From contig JAFSXN010000123.1 in assembly GCA_017444015.1 (NCBI GenBank), positions 1 through 50,974 on the forward strand: DNA of 50,974 nt, given 5' to 3'. The position numbers and the translations under genes were made by a program. This DNA comes from Lachnospiraceae bacterium. GTDB lineage: Bacteria > Bacillota > Clostridia > Lachnospirales > Lachnospiraceae. Shown here piece after piece: positions 33,166-42,312 of this stretch (within the stretch, counting starts at the first letter, position 1; every line of letters starts with the position of its first letter). The notes under the pieces are model-generated. The model did not search any database. It saw only the letters and a program-made list of their open reading frames with translations, and was not told where the DNA came from.

Positions 33166-35904
33166 TTACAGATTCTCTGCCAAAGTAAGGATCTCATCAT
33201 ATGCAAACTGTTCAAAAGCCTTATTAAGCTCCTCGCAGACCGCTTCCTTTTCCTCGGGGAAGCGATAATCCGAAAGACGATCGATGGCCTCCTCCAAGAG
33301 ATCATAATCCATTTCATCCGCGCCTCGCCTGAGCTGCTCTTTTAGTTCAGCGAGGGTCTCCCCATCGATCTCAGGCTTCTCAGACGTATTCAGCTCCTGC
33401 TTCCCGCAGATTTCCTCAAGTCTTTCATAGAACGCCTCACAGTCCTCAAGGAATAAGCTGTGCTGTCCTTCTATAAAGTCGAGATCCCCGGCCTTTCCCG
33501 CATTCTCAAGGGTCTGAGCCTTTTCTCCCAGGGGCAGCGCTCCGATGATCCGAAGAGAGCTCTTAAAGGCATGGATCTTGATCGTATAGTTTTCAAGCTC
33601 CTTACTCTGATACAGCGTCTGAAGCTCTGACAGCTTTTCCGGTACGGAATCGTAGAACAACTGAAGCAGCCTGAAATACGCCGCAAGAGACCCGCTGTTT
33701 TCAATTCCCCCCTTCGGCTCGATCTCCTCTCCGAGCCGTTCTTTAAGTAAGTTAAGCCTTTCCTTAAGCGCGGGATCCTCCTTCTCCTCTTCCTTTCCCT
33801 CCGCGTCCTCGACCTTGTCCGCAGGCAGATATTTGAGTAAGAGCCGCTCCAACGACTTTCCGTCAATGGGCTTGCTCAGATAGTCGTCAAAGCCCTCCGC
33901 CAGATATTCCTCCCTGGCCCCGGCCACAGCGTTTGCCGTCAGGACGATACAGGGCTTATCGTGATTCGGATTCTCCGTCTGCTCCTTCAGAGCGTGCAGC
34001 AGCTCGATCCCGTTCATCTCCGGCATCAGATGATCAAACAGAAGCGTATCATAGGTATTCGCGCCAAGTAACAACAGCGCGTCCTTCCCGCTTTCCGCGA
34101 CATCCACCGACAGCTTTGTTTCCTTGAGGAGCCCCTTTGCCACCTCCAGATTCATAACCGTATCGTCTACGATGAGTACTCTCGCCTTCGGAGCCGTAAA
34201 GCTCCTCTGATACTTCTGTTCCTCTGCCGAAAGCCCCTCGAGCGCGGATTTGAAAACCCCGATCCGATCCTGCTTGACAGCCGTCTGGCGGACAATAAAG
34301 GAGAAAACGCTACCTTTCCCGTATTCGCTTTCCACCGACAGTCTGGAATCCATCCTGGCAAGAAGGCTCTGGACGATATTCATCCCAAGCCCCGTTCCCT
34401 CGATGGTCCGGTTGCGTCTCTCGTCGATCCGGTCAAAGGCGGTAAAGAGGCGCTCGATGTCCTCCTTTCGGATCCCGATCCCGGTATCCTTTACAAGAAA
34501 GCGAAGAAACGTCTCATTCTCCTCTTGCCTTTCAAGAGTCACTGAAAAAAGCACCTCTCCCCGCTCCGTATATTTAACGGCGTTGGTCAAAAGGTTTAAG
34601 GCACACTGCTTCAGCCTGACGGAGTCGCCGTTTAAATAGCGGGGAAGCTCCTTATCAACCTCCACAGAAAACGACAGCCCCTTTGCCTCCATCCGGGGCC
34701 TGATCATATTGTCCAGATCCCCGACAAGCTCCGCCAGGTCATACTCCACCGGGATCAGCTCCATCTTTCCTGCTTCGATCTTTGAGAAGTCGAGAACATC
34801 ATTGACTAAGGACAGCAGAGCATTTCCCGCGTTTCGGATATTATGCGCGTACTGCCTGGTTCCTTCCTCCTTCGTCTCCCGAAGGATCAGCTCATCCATT
34901 CCCAGCACGGCGTTGATCGGCGTACGGATCTCATGGGACATATTGGCGAGGAAATCGCTCTTTGCGCGGTTTGCTTCCTCCGCCGCGGCCTTGGCCTCTC
35001 TCAGGGCATCGCTCTCCCGGATCGCCGTCCGGACTGTCGTCATATAGTAGGCGCCGATCAGTACAAAGATCATCAGAAGACCGAAGACCCACATGATCAG
35101 TAACGTAATGCTTTCGATCCCCTCCGAAGCCGTTTTCTTTGAAATAAAGCCGGTAAGCAGAAAATCGGTCCCCGGGATTTCCGCTTCAAACAGGAGCATA
35201 TCCCCCCGTTCTGTGGCAAAGGTACGGGAAGCAGCTACGGAGATTTCCATTTGCTGATGCATCAGGCGGTAATCCTGGCGGATCGCTTCGCTTGTAATGA
35301 ATTCCAGGTCCTCCTCGGTCCCGTCAGCAAAGGGAATGATCGTTTCCCCGTCCCTCGCAGTAACGATCGTCCTTCCCAGATCATCGGAGACACTTACGCC
35401 AAACCGTTCTGGTAACGACTCCATGGGGCAGAGTCTGTAGAGAACATAGCGGATGTTTTTACCGTGAAATACCGGGCAGGTAAATAAAAGCCCTCTGTCA
35501 GTCACAAAGCTGATCGCCCGTTCCCCCTGAAAGGCGGTCTGGATCCCCTCGTTATCACGCACAAACAGTCTCTTTCCATAAGCAGCCCTGCCATCGATCG
35601 TAAGCAGCCCCTGTTCGCTTCCGGTCTCCTCATAGACAAGAGACAAAAGCCGCTCCATTTCCCCGGGATTTGTCTCGATCGCGGAGGCGATATAGGCCAG
35701 ATCCTCCAACTCCGTATTCAGCCGCTCCGCCGCAAGAAAGGCCATGGTCTCAGCCTGTCTTGTGATCTGGTTTTCCGTATAGGAGGACAGCAGATTATTG
35801 ATCCGATTCCCCAGCAGATATCCGATAAAGATCAGGACGATGCCAAAGAATATGACGGCAAGGACAGGGCCTCTTCTGGATTCCCGGAGCTTTTCATTGT
35901 TCAT
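33166..35904 (-). CDS. Hybrid sensor histidine kinase with receiver and HPt domains
   Basis: A 912-residue protein. Membrane helices lie at about 13-33 and 268-290 and enclose an extracellular Cache-like domain. Then follow HisKA ([12 protein letters not shown], His about 324), HATPase_c ([15 protein letters not shown] near 438, [15 protein letters not shown]), a receiver ([19 protein letters not shown], acceptor Asp near 623 in [12 protein letters not shown]), and a C-terminal HPt domain ([14 protein letters not shown], His near 778). This is a complete phosphorelay in one chain up to the HPt. The start overlaps the end of the upstream binding-protein gene by 11 bp, so they are co-expressed. 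The REC-GGDEF protein next upstream is the likely final receiver. Confidence 0.93.
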   Translation of the reverse strand: MNNEKLRESRRGPVLAVIFFGIVLIFIGYLLGNRINNLLSSYTENQITRQAETMAFLAAERLNTELEDLAYIASAIETNPGEMERLLSLVYEETGSEQGLLTIDGRAAYGKRLFVRDNEGIQTAFQGERAISFVTDRGLLFTCPVFHGKNIRYVLYRLCPMESLPERFGVSVSDDLGRTIVTARDGETIIPFADGTEEDLEFITSEAIRQDYRLMHQQMEISVAASRTFATERGDMLLFEAEIPGTDFLLTGFISKKTASEGIESITLLIMWVFGLLMIFVLIGAYYMTTVRTAIRESDALREAKAAAEEANRAKSDFLANMSHEIRTPINAVLGMDELILRETKEEGTRQYAHNIRNAGNALLSLVNDVLDFSKIEAGKMELIPVEYDLAELVGDLDNMIRPRMEAKGLSFSVEVDKELPRYLNGDSVRLKQCALNLLTNAVKYTERGEVLFSVTLERQEENETFLRFLVKDTGIGIRKEDIERLFTAFDRIDERRNRTIEGTGLGMNIVQSLLARMDSRLSVESEYGKGSVFSFIVRQTAVKQDRIGVFKSALEGLSAEEQKYQRSFTAPKARVLIVDDTVMNLEVAKGLLKETKLSVDVAESGKDALLLLGANTYDTLLFDHLMPEMNGIELLHALKEQTENPNHDKPCIVLTANAVAGAREEYLAEGFDDYLSKPIDGKSLERLLLKYLPADKVEDAEGKEEEKEDPALKERLNLLKERLGEEIEPKGGIENSGSLAAYFRLLQLFYDSVPEKLSELQTLYQSKELENYTIKIHAFKSSLRIIGALPLGEKAQTLENAGKAGDLDFIEGQHSLFLEDCEAFYERLEEICGKQELNTSEKPEIDGETLAELKEQLRRGADEMDYDLLEEAIDRLSDYRFPEEKEAVCEELNKAFEQFAYDEILTLAENL

Positions 35905-37006
35905 AGATCTCTACGCCCTCCACAAACCAGTCCATCCCCGTAAACAGCTCGTAGTCGCTGATCCGCTCATCCTCGCCGCAGCGAAGTACGCCCTGATTAT
36001 CATAGATCGTTCCCGAAAAAACATCCCGGGTCGAAAAAATACGGCTTTCTCCCTCCCCTACAAGCTCCTTTGTCTCTTCGGAAACCAGGGAGGAATAGGG
36101 AAAGAGCTTTACCGCCGTATCCGAAAAGCCTAACTTATAGCCATTGGAGAAATTCGCCCGTCCGCTTAGATAATCACTGATCAGTCTGCTGTAGACCACA
36201 TCCCAGTCGTAGAGCGATGCGGTCAGAAAGCGGTCGGAATACTCCTCATAGACAGCGTCAAAGCCGATGGAAAAAAGACCCTCTTCCTCCGCCTGCTCAA
36301 TCGCGTAGGGCTTGTCCTCGTGATAGGTAATGACATCCGCGCCTTCTTCCGCCAGGAGCTTTACCGCTTCCTTCTCCTTTTTTTCGCTTTCAAAGCCCCC
36401 GGTAAAGCGTACAAGGAGCTTCGCCTCGGGATTTGCGTAGCGCATCCCCAGAGCAAAGGCATTGATCCCACGCTTCGTCTGGATATCAGGCATTGCCGCG
36501 GCATATCCCACTACCCCGCTCTGACTTGCTTTCCCTGCTACGATACCCGCAAGGAAGCGTACCTGATAGTGCCTTACATAATAGGAGATACAGTTTTTCG
36601 CCTCGCCCTTGTGAGAAAGGCAGAAAAAAGCCGTATTCGGATAGCTGGCCGCAAGTGCATCCGAGTACGCGCCGTATCCCTGGCCGGTCAGAAAGATCGC
36701 GCTGCAGCCCGCGTCAATCAGCTCTCCGACCGCAGTCCGAAGCGCGCTCTCCGATTCCGCCACCTGTTCCTTCATTAAAAACTGACAGTTCATTTCGTCG
36801 CAGGCTGTCTTAAGTCCTTCGGCATGACTTTCATTCCAGCCGTTATCCGTACTCTCTCCGGTAAAAACGCCGCCGATCACGATCTGTCTGTCACCGTTAT
36901 CAATATGGAAGCTCCGTATCAAAAAAACAATCAGAAGCAGGATGGCTGAAAGAGCCAGAATGAAATAGAGCCTCTGATCGTCTTTTCCCTCAGTCTTCAA
37001 CCTCAA
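35894..37006 (-). CDS. BMP-type periplasmic-binding-fold protein, membrane-anchored
   Basis: The 370-residue protein has an N-terminal uncleaved-looking signal anchor ([17 protein letters not shown]) without a lipobox Cys. The rest follows the BMP/PnrA/Med fold ([63 protein letters not shown]). BMP proteins bind nucleosides or related ligands. There is no transporter here; overlap with the hybrid kinase gene suggests it serves as a ligand-binding partner of that sensor. Ligand unknown. Confidence 0.85.
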   Translation of the reverse strand: MRLKTEGKDDQRLYFILALSAILLLIVFLIRSFHIDNGDRQIVIGGVFTGESTDNGWNESHAEGLKTACDEMNCQFLMKEQVAESESALRTAVGELIDAGCSAIFLTGQGYGAYSDALAASYPNTAFFCLSHKGEAKNCISYYVRHYQVRFLAGIVAGKASQSGVVGYAAAMPDIQTKRGINAFALGMRYANPEAKLLVRFTGGFESEKKEKEAVKLLAEEGADVITYHEDKPYAIEQAEEEGLFSIGFDAVYEEYSDRFLTASLYDWDVVYSRLISDYLSGRANFSNGYKLGFSDTAVKLFPYSSLVSEETKELVGEGESRIFSTRDVFSGTIYDNQGVLRCGEDERISDYELFTGMDWFVEGVEIYEQ

Positions 37007-37028
37007 ACCCTCTTGTTTGTTTTATTTA

Positions 37029-37118
37029 TATCTGCCCAGTTACCCTGGGCAGATACGGCAGCCGGGGCTGCTTGCGCATGGGAAATGCCCCGGCTGCTTG
37101 GCTCCGATACTTCATCGG
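37029..37118. repeat. Cluster of strong hairpins between signalling genes
   Basis: Three perfect stems in 90 bp: TATCTGCCCAG/CTGGGCAGATA (37029-37039 with 37045-37055), GCAGCCGGGGC/GCCCCGGCTGC (37058-37068 with 37087-37097) and CCGAT/ATCGG (37104-37108 with 37114-37118), followed by a weaker CGCA..TGCG pair. It fills the gap between the REC-GGDEF and BMP genes and may act as attenuator or RNA stabiliser; none has a proper U-run. Confidence 0.7.
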
Positions 37119-37156
37119 CACGCCACTCGCAAGTCTGCGAGCGGCTGATTTAGCAG

Positions 37157-38509
37157 TTACGTTTTATTTGAAAAGTCCAGGCTTTCCATAACATGCGTTA
37201 TTACAATTTTATCCGCGTACTCCGCTTTTTCCCATTCCTTGTTGATCCGGTTTAAAACAATGGGCGCGTCCTTTTCCGACAGATCCGGCAGCAACAGAAA
37301 GAACTGATTCGGCTTACTCTGCATTACGATATCGCTCTTTCTGAGCATCTTTAACAAAATCTCCCCGAAATGGTTCACCGCCTCGGCAAATTCCAGGTTG
37401 GCTCCGGGATCCTTCGTAGACAGGGAAAACAGCAGCTTCATAGCAAGGCCGTTATGCCGCTTCATAAACCGGAGCAGAAAGCGGTAGATCCAGGCAAAGG
37501 CATCCTGCCCAAGCCACATCGCGCTGCCGGCTTCCCCCCTTTCCTCAATCACCCGGGTCATCCGTTTAAGCTCTTTATTCAGAGCCTCCGTCCCGGAAAA
37601 CTCGACGTTCATCAGAGGATTATAGATCGCGTAACCGTGCTTGCCGTTCTGCTTGATCTGGTACAGGGCTTTATCCGCAAGCGGAAACAGGACCTGATAA
37701 TCCCTGCCCTGCGCCGGTACAAAGACGACACCCGCGGAAATACCGATGGGGATCGAAAAGCTCTCTCCCATCAGCCCCTGGCAGACCTCCACAAGCTGCT
37801 CGTTCAGGCGGCGGACCAGCACATTGACGCCCTCTTCCTTGGTCACATCCTGATAGAACGCCATGAATTCATCGCCGCCGATCCTGCACAGGATATCCTC
37901 TTCTCTTGTATTCTTCCGGGCGATGCCGGCGAACGCCTTTAAAACCTTATCACCCATTTCATGACCGTAGAGGTCGTTTACCAGCTTAAAGCTGTCCAGA
38001 TCTAAAATGATCAGAGCTCCGGTCTCCGTTTTACAGACATCGGTCAGGCGCAGCGAGGCGCTGGCCTTATTGAAGAAGCCCGTCAGAGAGTCCACAGAGG
38101 CTTCCTCCGTCAGATTCTCGATGGTCTTCGTATTCCGGATGGTGTTGTGGATCCGCTGTAACAGGATATCCCGGTTAAAGGGCTTGTGAATAAAGTCGGA
38201 AGCGCCGATCTTTAAGCCTCTGCGCTCTACCTCGCTGTCATTTTCGCCGGAAAGAAAGATCACCGGCGTACTCTTCCGCCCTGTCTGATCCTCGAAGTCT
38301 CTGAGCCTCCGGAAGGTCTCAAAGCCGTTCATTTCGGGCATAAGAATATCAAGGAGGATCAGATCCGGATCATTCTTCTCCATAAACAGCAACAGCTCCT
38401 TGCCGGAGCGTACCAGACTGATACGGATATCCTCCCCGTGTAACAGCTCTCTTGCGTTTCTCAGGCTGATCGCGTCGTCATCCACGACCACTATCCAATA
38501 GTTAGCCAC
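37157..38509 (-). CDS. REC-GGDEF response regulator (diguanylate cyclase) with degenerate second GGDEF
   Basis: I prefer the GTG at 38509 (450 residues): the promoter at 38530-38558 would place the transcript start only a few bases from the other in-frame GTG at 38521, leaving no room for a ribosome site. The receiver domain has VVVDDD and acceptor Asp in LILLDILMPEMNG. The GGDEF domain (about 140-300) keeps RIGGDEF and an inhibitory site REED five residues before it, so it should make c-di-GMP and be product-inhibited. Residues about 330-450 resemble another GGDEF domain whose signature is replaced (QSKPNQFFLLLPDLSEKD), presumably regulatory. It probably receives phosphate from the HPt of the neighbouring hybrid kinase. 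Confidence 0.9.
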   Translation of the reverse strand: MANYWIVVVDDDAISLRNARELLHGEDIRISLVRSGKELLLFMEKNDPDLILLDILMPEMNGFETFRRLRDFEDQTGRKSTPVIFLSGENDSEVERRGLKIGASDFIHKPFNRDILLQRIHNTIRNTKTIENLTEEASVDSLTGFFNKASASLRLTDVCKTETGALIILDLDSFKLVNDLYGHEMGDKVLKAFAGIARKNTREEDILCRIGGDEFMAFYQDVTKEEGVNVLVRRLNEQLVEVCQGLMGESFSIPIGISAGVVFVPAQGRDYQVLFPLADKALYQIKQNGKHGYAIYNPLMNVEFSGTEALNKELKRMTRVIEERGEAGSAMWLGQDAFAWIYRFLLRFMKRHNGLAMKLLFSLSTKDPGANLEFAEAVNHFGEILLKMLRKSDIVMQSKPNQFFLLLPDLSEKDAPIVLNRINKEWEKAEYADKIVITHVMESLDFSNKT

Positions 38510-38529
38510 CGTTGTCAGCACCCCTCTGT

Positions 38530-38558
38530 ATCATATCACAAACTGTCTGTTCTAACAA
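38530..38558 (-). promoter_or_regulatory. Promoter of the REC-GGDEF gene
   Basis: On the minus strand TTGTTA (38553-38558), 17-bp spacer, TATGAT (38530-38535). Confidence 0.6.
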
Positions 38559-38588
38559 TTACAGAGTAGATTGTTTATTCTTAAATCT

Positions 38589-39872
38589 TTAAATTGAAAC
38601 TAAGCCCTCATCCTTCAAGGCCTGCAGGGATTTTAAGATCCCAAGCTTTGCGTGGGGCCAGGTCAGCCCTCCCTGAAAATACACGATATAGGGCTCCTTT
38701 AAGGGTCCGTCCGCGGAAAGCTCGATGGAGGAGCCGGAGTTAAAGGCTCCCGCCGCCATAATGACCCTGGAATCATAGCCCGGCATATCCCATGGCTCCG
38801 GCGTAACAAAGGAGTCCACCGGCGCCGCCGCCTGGATCCCTTTACAAAAAGCAATGAGCCGCTTGGGACTCTCAAGCTCCACCGCCTGTATGATATCGTG
38901 TCGGTCCTCTGTCCCGTTTGGGATCACGCGAAATCCCAGCCGTTCATAGATATTCGCCGCAAAAATGGCTCCCTTTAAGGCGGAAGCCGTGACCACCGGC
39001 GCTAAGAACAGCCCCTGATAAAAGCTCTGGATGACCGAAAGCGAGGCTCCCACCTCCTTGCCAAGCCCCGGCGAGGTCAGCCGGTACGCGGCGTTTTCGA
39101 CACATTCCTTCTTTCCCACGATATAGCCTCCGATCGGCGCAAGGCCCCCTCCGGGATTCTTGATTAAGGACCCTGCGATCATATCCGCGCCGGCCTCTAA
39201 AGGCTCTTTCTCCTCTACGAATTCCCCGTAGCAGTTATCTACCATGATGATCACATCCGGCTTGATTCCCCGGATAAAACGGCACAGCTCTCCGATCCTT
39301 GCTACAGAAAGCGTCGGTCTGCTTGCGTAGCCCTTGGAACGCTGGATCGTAACAAGCCTTGTCCGCTCATTGATCGAAGACCGGATCGCCTCAAAATCAA
39401 AGGAGCCGTCCGGCTTTAGCTCCGCCTGTCTGTATGAAATCCCATATTCCTTAAGAGAGCCCCTGCTGTCGCGGATCCCGATGACTTCCTCCAGGGTATC
39501 ATAGGGCTTTCCTACCGGAGACATCAGCTCATCCCCGGGACGAAGATTGCTCATTAAAGCCAGTGCCAGCGCATGGGTCCCGCAGGTGATCTGCGGACGG
39601 ACCAGAGCGTCCTCCCCATGAAACAGAGAGGCATATACGGTTTCTAACGTATCCCGTCCGAGATCGTTATACCCGTAGCCGGTACTGCCCTGAAAGCAGG
39701 CTTCCGATACCCGGTTTTCCTGCATCGCTTTGATCACCTTCAGCTGATTGAACTCCGCTGTTTCATCGATCCCATCAAATCTGTCCTTTAATTCGGACAG
39801 TATACTCTCCCCGAAGGACAGCACCTGCGGATCGATGCCAAGGCTCTGATAGAGCTCCTCTTTATTTCCCAT
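38589..39872 (-). CDS. Methionine gamma-lyase family PLP protein (YnbB-like)
   Basis: Start ATG 39872 follows GAGG at nine bases; the frame extends five codons further only through a TTG. The 427-residue protein belongs to the aminotransferase-fold group annotated as aluminium-resistance or methionine-gamma-lyase family. It has QGSTGYGYNDLGRD, ITCGTHALALAL for cofactor phosphate binding, MVDNCYGEF and the PLP lysine in SLIKNPGGGLAP. Its true substrate is not established. It overlaps the end of miaA by 11 bp, the same gene order as in many Firmicutes, and is the last gene of the long operon. Confidence 0.9.
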   Translation of the reverse strand: MGNKEELYQSLGIDPQVLSFGESILSELKDRFDGIDETAEFNQLKVIKAMQENRVSEACFQGSTGYGYNDLGRDTLETVYASLFHGEDALVRPQITCGTHALALALMSNLRPGDELMSPVGKPYDTLEEVIGIRDSRGSLKEYGISYRQAELKPDGSFDFEAIRSSINERTRLVTIQRSKGYASRPTLSVARIGELCRFIRGIKPDVIIMVDNCYGEFVEEKEPLEAGADMIAGSLIKNPGGGLAPIGGYIVGKKECVENAAYRLTSPGLGKEVGASLSVIQSFYQGLFLAPVVTASALKGAIFAANIYERLGFRVIPNGTEDRHDIIQAVELESPKRLIAFCKGIQAAAPVDSFVTPEPWDMPGYDSRVIMAAGAFNSGSSIELSADGPLKEPYIVYFQGGLTWPHAKLGILKSLQALKDEGLVSI

Positions 39873-40917
39873 ATCCGATATCCTCAACTAAATATTCGAC
39901 CACCCGTTTCGGATCATAGTCATACTTCTCAAGCTCGATCCAGCGGACATCCTTCTCCCTCTTAAACCAGGTCAGCTGCCTCTTTGCAAAGTGTCTGGTA
40001 TCTCGTTTGATCAGACGGACCGCCTCCTCATAGGGGATCTCCCCCTTCAGACAGGATAAAAGCTGCTTATATCCGAGCCCCTGCATGGAAAGATTCCGCT
40101 CCGTAAGGCCCATTTCCAAAAGCCTTCTTACCTCGTCAAGAAGCCCCTCCTCAAGCATCTGATCCACCCTGCGGTCGATCCGTTCATAGAGTAAGGGTCT
40201 TGGCATGTCAAGGACATAGTAGCGCAGGTCATAGGGAGACTGCTTCTGTCTCTGCTCTGAATTATGTTCAGAGAGCTTCTCCCCCGTTTCCTCATAGAAC
40301 TCTAAGGCCCGGATCACCCGCTTGATATTGTTTTCGTGGATCATTTCCGCGCTCTTTTGGTCTATCTTTTGAAGCATCTCGTGAAGGACATGCGGGCCCT
40401 CTCTCTTTGCCAGTTCCGACAGATATTCCCGATAGGAATTTGTCATTTTCTCAGAGGAATTGATGTTATGTAAACCATTTTCCTCTGCCGCAGCTTTCCC
40501 CAGGTCAACCCCGTCAGTCCTGTCGTCGACCACAAGTCTGCCTTCAGATGAGGCAATTTTTATCTGCTCATGTGACGCGAATTCGATCCCATACGCCACC
40601 GACTGTATATAAAATCCCGTTCCCCCGGCAATGATCGGGAGCTTCCCATCCTGATAGATTTTTTCCATCGCCGAAAGCGCAAGCTCCTGAAAGCGGACGA
40701 TATTGAATTCCTCTGTGGGCTCAAGGATGTCGATCAGATGGTGCGGTACACCCTGCATTTCCACAGGCGTCAGCTTTGCAGTACCGATGTCCATCAACCG
40801 GTACACCTGCATGGAATCCGCCGAGATGATTTCCCCGCCCACGCGCTTTGCAAGCCGAACAGCGATATCGCTCTTTCCAACCGCCGTGGGCCCTGCGATC
40901 ACAACTAATTTTTTCAT
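39862..40917 (-). CDS. miaA: tRNA dimethylallyltransferase
   Basis: MiaA transfers dimethylallyl to A37 of tRNAs reading U-starting codons. The 351-residue protein has the P-loop AGPTAVGKS (8-16), SADSMQVYRLMDIGTAK, GGTGFYIQSV, and the C-terminal FAKRQLTWFKRE. The family is usually about 310 residues. The extra length is an insertion of some 43 residues at about 118-161 (ASHEQIKIASSEG ... NSSEKMTNS), placed between YGIEF and YREYLSEL in the tip domain that varies among MiaA proteins. Its start shares ATGA with the end of the HD gene. Confidence 0.95.
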   Translation of the reverse strand: MKKLVVIAGPTAVGKSDIAVRLAKRVGGEIISADSMQVYRLMDIGTAKLTPVEMQGVPHHLIDILEPTEEFNIVRFQELALSAMEKIYQDGKLPIIAGGTGFYIQSVAYGIEFASHEQIKIASSEGRLVVDDRTDGVDLGKAAAEENGLHNINSSEKMTNSYREYLSELAKREGPHVLHEMLQKIDQKSAEMIHENNIKRVIRALEFYEETGEKLSEHNSEQRQKQSPYDLRYYVLDMPRPLLYERIDRRVDQMLEEGLLDEVRRLLEMGLTERNLSMQGLGYKQLLSCLKGEIPYEEAVRLIKRDTRHFAKRQLTWFKREKDVRWIELEKYDYDPKRVVEYLVEDIGYGK

Positions 40918-42287
40918 CCCGCCTGTTCCGCTTCGTTTCGCATACGCATCGAATCAAAATACCGTTTGCCCGCGACCCGCGACTCCTGATCCCTGAGCTC
41001 ATCCACCTCCGCGTAATGATCCGACAGCAGCGTGACAAGCTCCGAACTGATCGCGCCGTTTTTCGCGTCCCCCGAAAGGATATCCATTGCCTGATCCCTC
41101 GTCATTCCCTTCCGGTAGGGCCGCTCCTCGGTGATGGCCGAAAAGATATCCGCGACAGCCATGATCTTAGAGCCCTCGTCTAACGTCGCGCCATTAAAGT
41201 GGAAGGGATAGCCGTTGCCCTTCAGCTTTTCATGGTGCAGGCCCGCCCAGTTCGCGATATCTTCAAAGCCGTCCACATCCAAAAGGATCAGCCTCGTATA
41301 GTAGGGATGCTCCCGCATGATATTAAACTCCGCCGTCGTCAGCTTTCCGGGCTTTTCCAGAATCTCCCGGGGAACTCTTAACTTTCCGGTGTCGTGAAGA
41401 TTTCCCGCAATCTCCATCTTCAAACAATCCTCCCTGCTCATCCCGGCAAGCTCCGCGAGCTTCTTTGCCGAGGCCGATACGCCGGCGCTGTGCATGGCGG
41501 TAAAGGGGCTGCGGTAATCAATGATCCTTGAGATCAGCCGGGTAATGGAGGCTGTATGCTCCAAAGAGATATGGTGCATATCCCCGATAAAGCGATTCAG
41601 AAATTCCGGATTGAGCATAGCATCCAACCACATAAATTCCATATCCGAGAGCGAAAGAAGCGCCTCCACCGAGCGGTCGCAGAACGAAAAGCCCTTGCAC
41701 CCCTTCACACGCTCACAGATCTCCTCTACCTGATTCAAGACCGGGCGATCGGGATTAAGCATGGTCGCCACCTTATCCGAAAGATGAACGATCGATGAGA
41801 TCTCCGCGGTCTCGGTATGATCGATCTCCGAGCACTTCAGATACTCCATGTTATCGTTCCAGTCAAAGGGGCAGAATTCGATCAGATCGGCGATCCGTTC
41901 AAATTCCGGAAGACCCCGCAAGATCGAGGCTCCGCTCTTTGCCACTTTTCTGGCATCTCCCTCAAATTCCTCAACCGTTGTCTTCCCATCCTCAAGGATC
42001 GAACCGACATCGTGAAGAAGCGCCGCATAGATCGCAAGATGCAGCTTTTCCGTCTGTACCCTGACAAATTCCTGATCCTCATAGGATTCGGGGGGATTTG
42101 GCAGAAACATTCTTCGCGCGATCATATAGGACAGATACGCGGTCTGCTCGTGGTGATGCTCCATTTCCGGATTGATCAGATTCATTACCCGGGCAAGCGC
42201 CCCGAGAAGGGAGCGGATCGTTGTAAAATCCCCGGTATCCCTGCCGGTCAGTTGATTTCCGTTATAGCCTTCCTTTGGCTCTGTCAT
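40914..42287 (-). CDS. Tandem HD-domain protein with HD-GYP signature
   Basis: Start ATG 42287 follows AAGGAGAG. The 457-residue protein has an N-terminal HD-like domain (HHHEQTAYLSYMIARRM, then ALLHDVGSI) and a C-terminal domain with the HD-GYP pattern: MHSAGVSASAKKLAELAG, NLHDTGKLRVPREILEKPGKL, LHHEKLKGNGYPF. HD-GYP proteins hydrolyse c-di-GMP; this could oppose the diguanylate cyclase at 37157-38509. It is unusual to find it between mutL and miaA, but it is tightly packed (25 bp after mutL, 4 bp overlap with miaA) and so expressed with them. Confidence 0.88.
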   Translation of the reverse strand: MTEPKEGYNGNQLTGRDTGDFTTIRSLLGALARVMNLINPEMEHHHEQTAYLSYMIARRMFLPNPPESYEDQEFVRVQTEKLHLAIYAALLHDVGSILEDGKTTVEEFEGDARKVAKSGASILRGLPEFERIADLIEFCPFDWNDNMEYLKCSEIDHTETAEISSIVHLSDKVATMLNPDRPVLNQVEEICERVKGCKGFSFCDRSVEALLSLSDMEFMWLDAMLNPEFLNRFIGDMHHISLEHTASITRLISRIIDYRSPFTAMHSAGVSASAKKLAELAGMSREDCLKMEIAGNLHDTGKLRVPREILEKPGKLTTAEFNIMREHPYYTRLILLDVDGFEDIANWAGLHHEKLKGNGYPFHFNGATLDEGSKIMAVADIFSAITEERPYRKGMTRDQAMDILSGDAKNGAISSELVTLLSDHYAEVDELRDQESRVAGKRYFDSMRMRNEAEQAG

Positions 42288-42312
42288 ACGCCTCTCCTTT
42301 CTGTCTTCGGTC

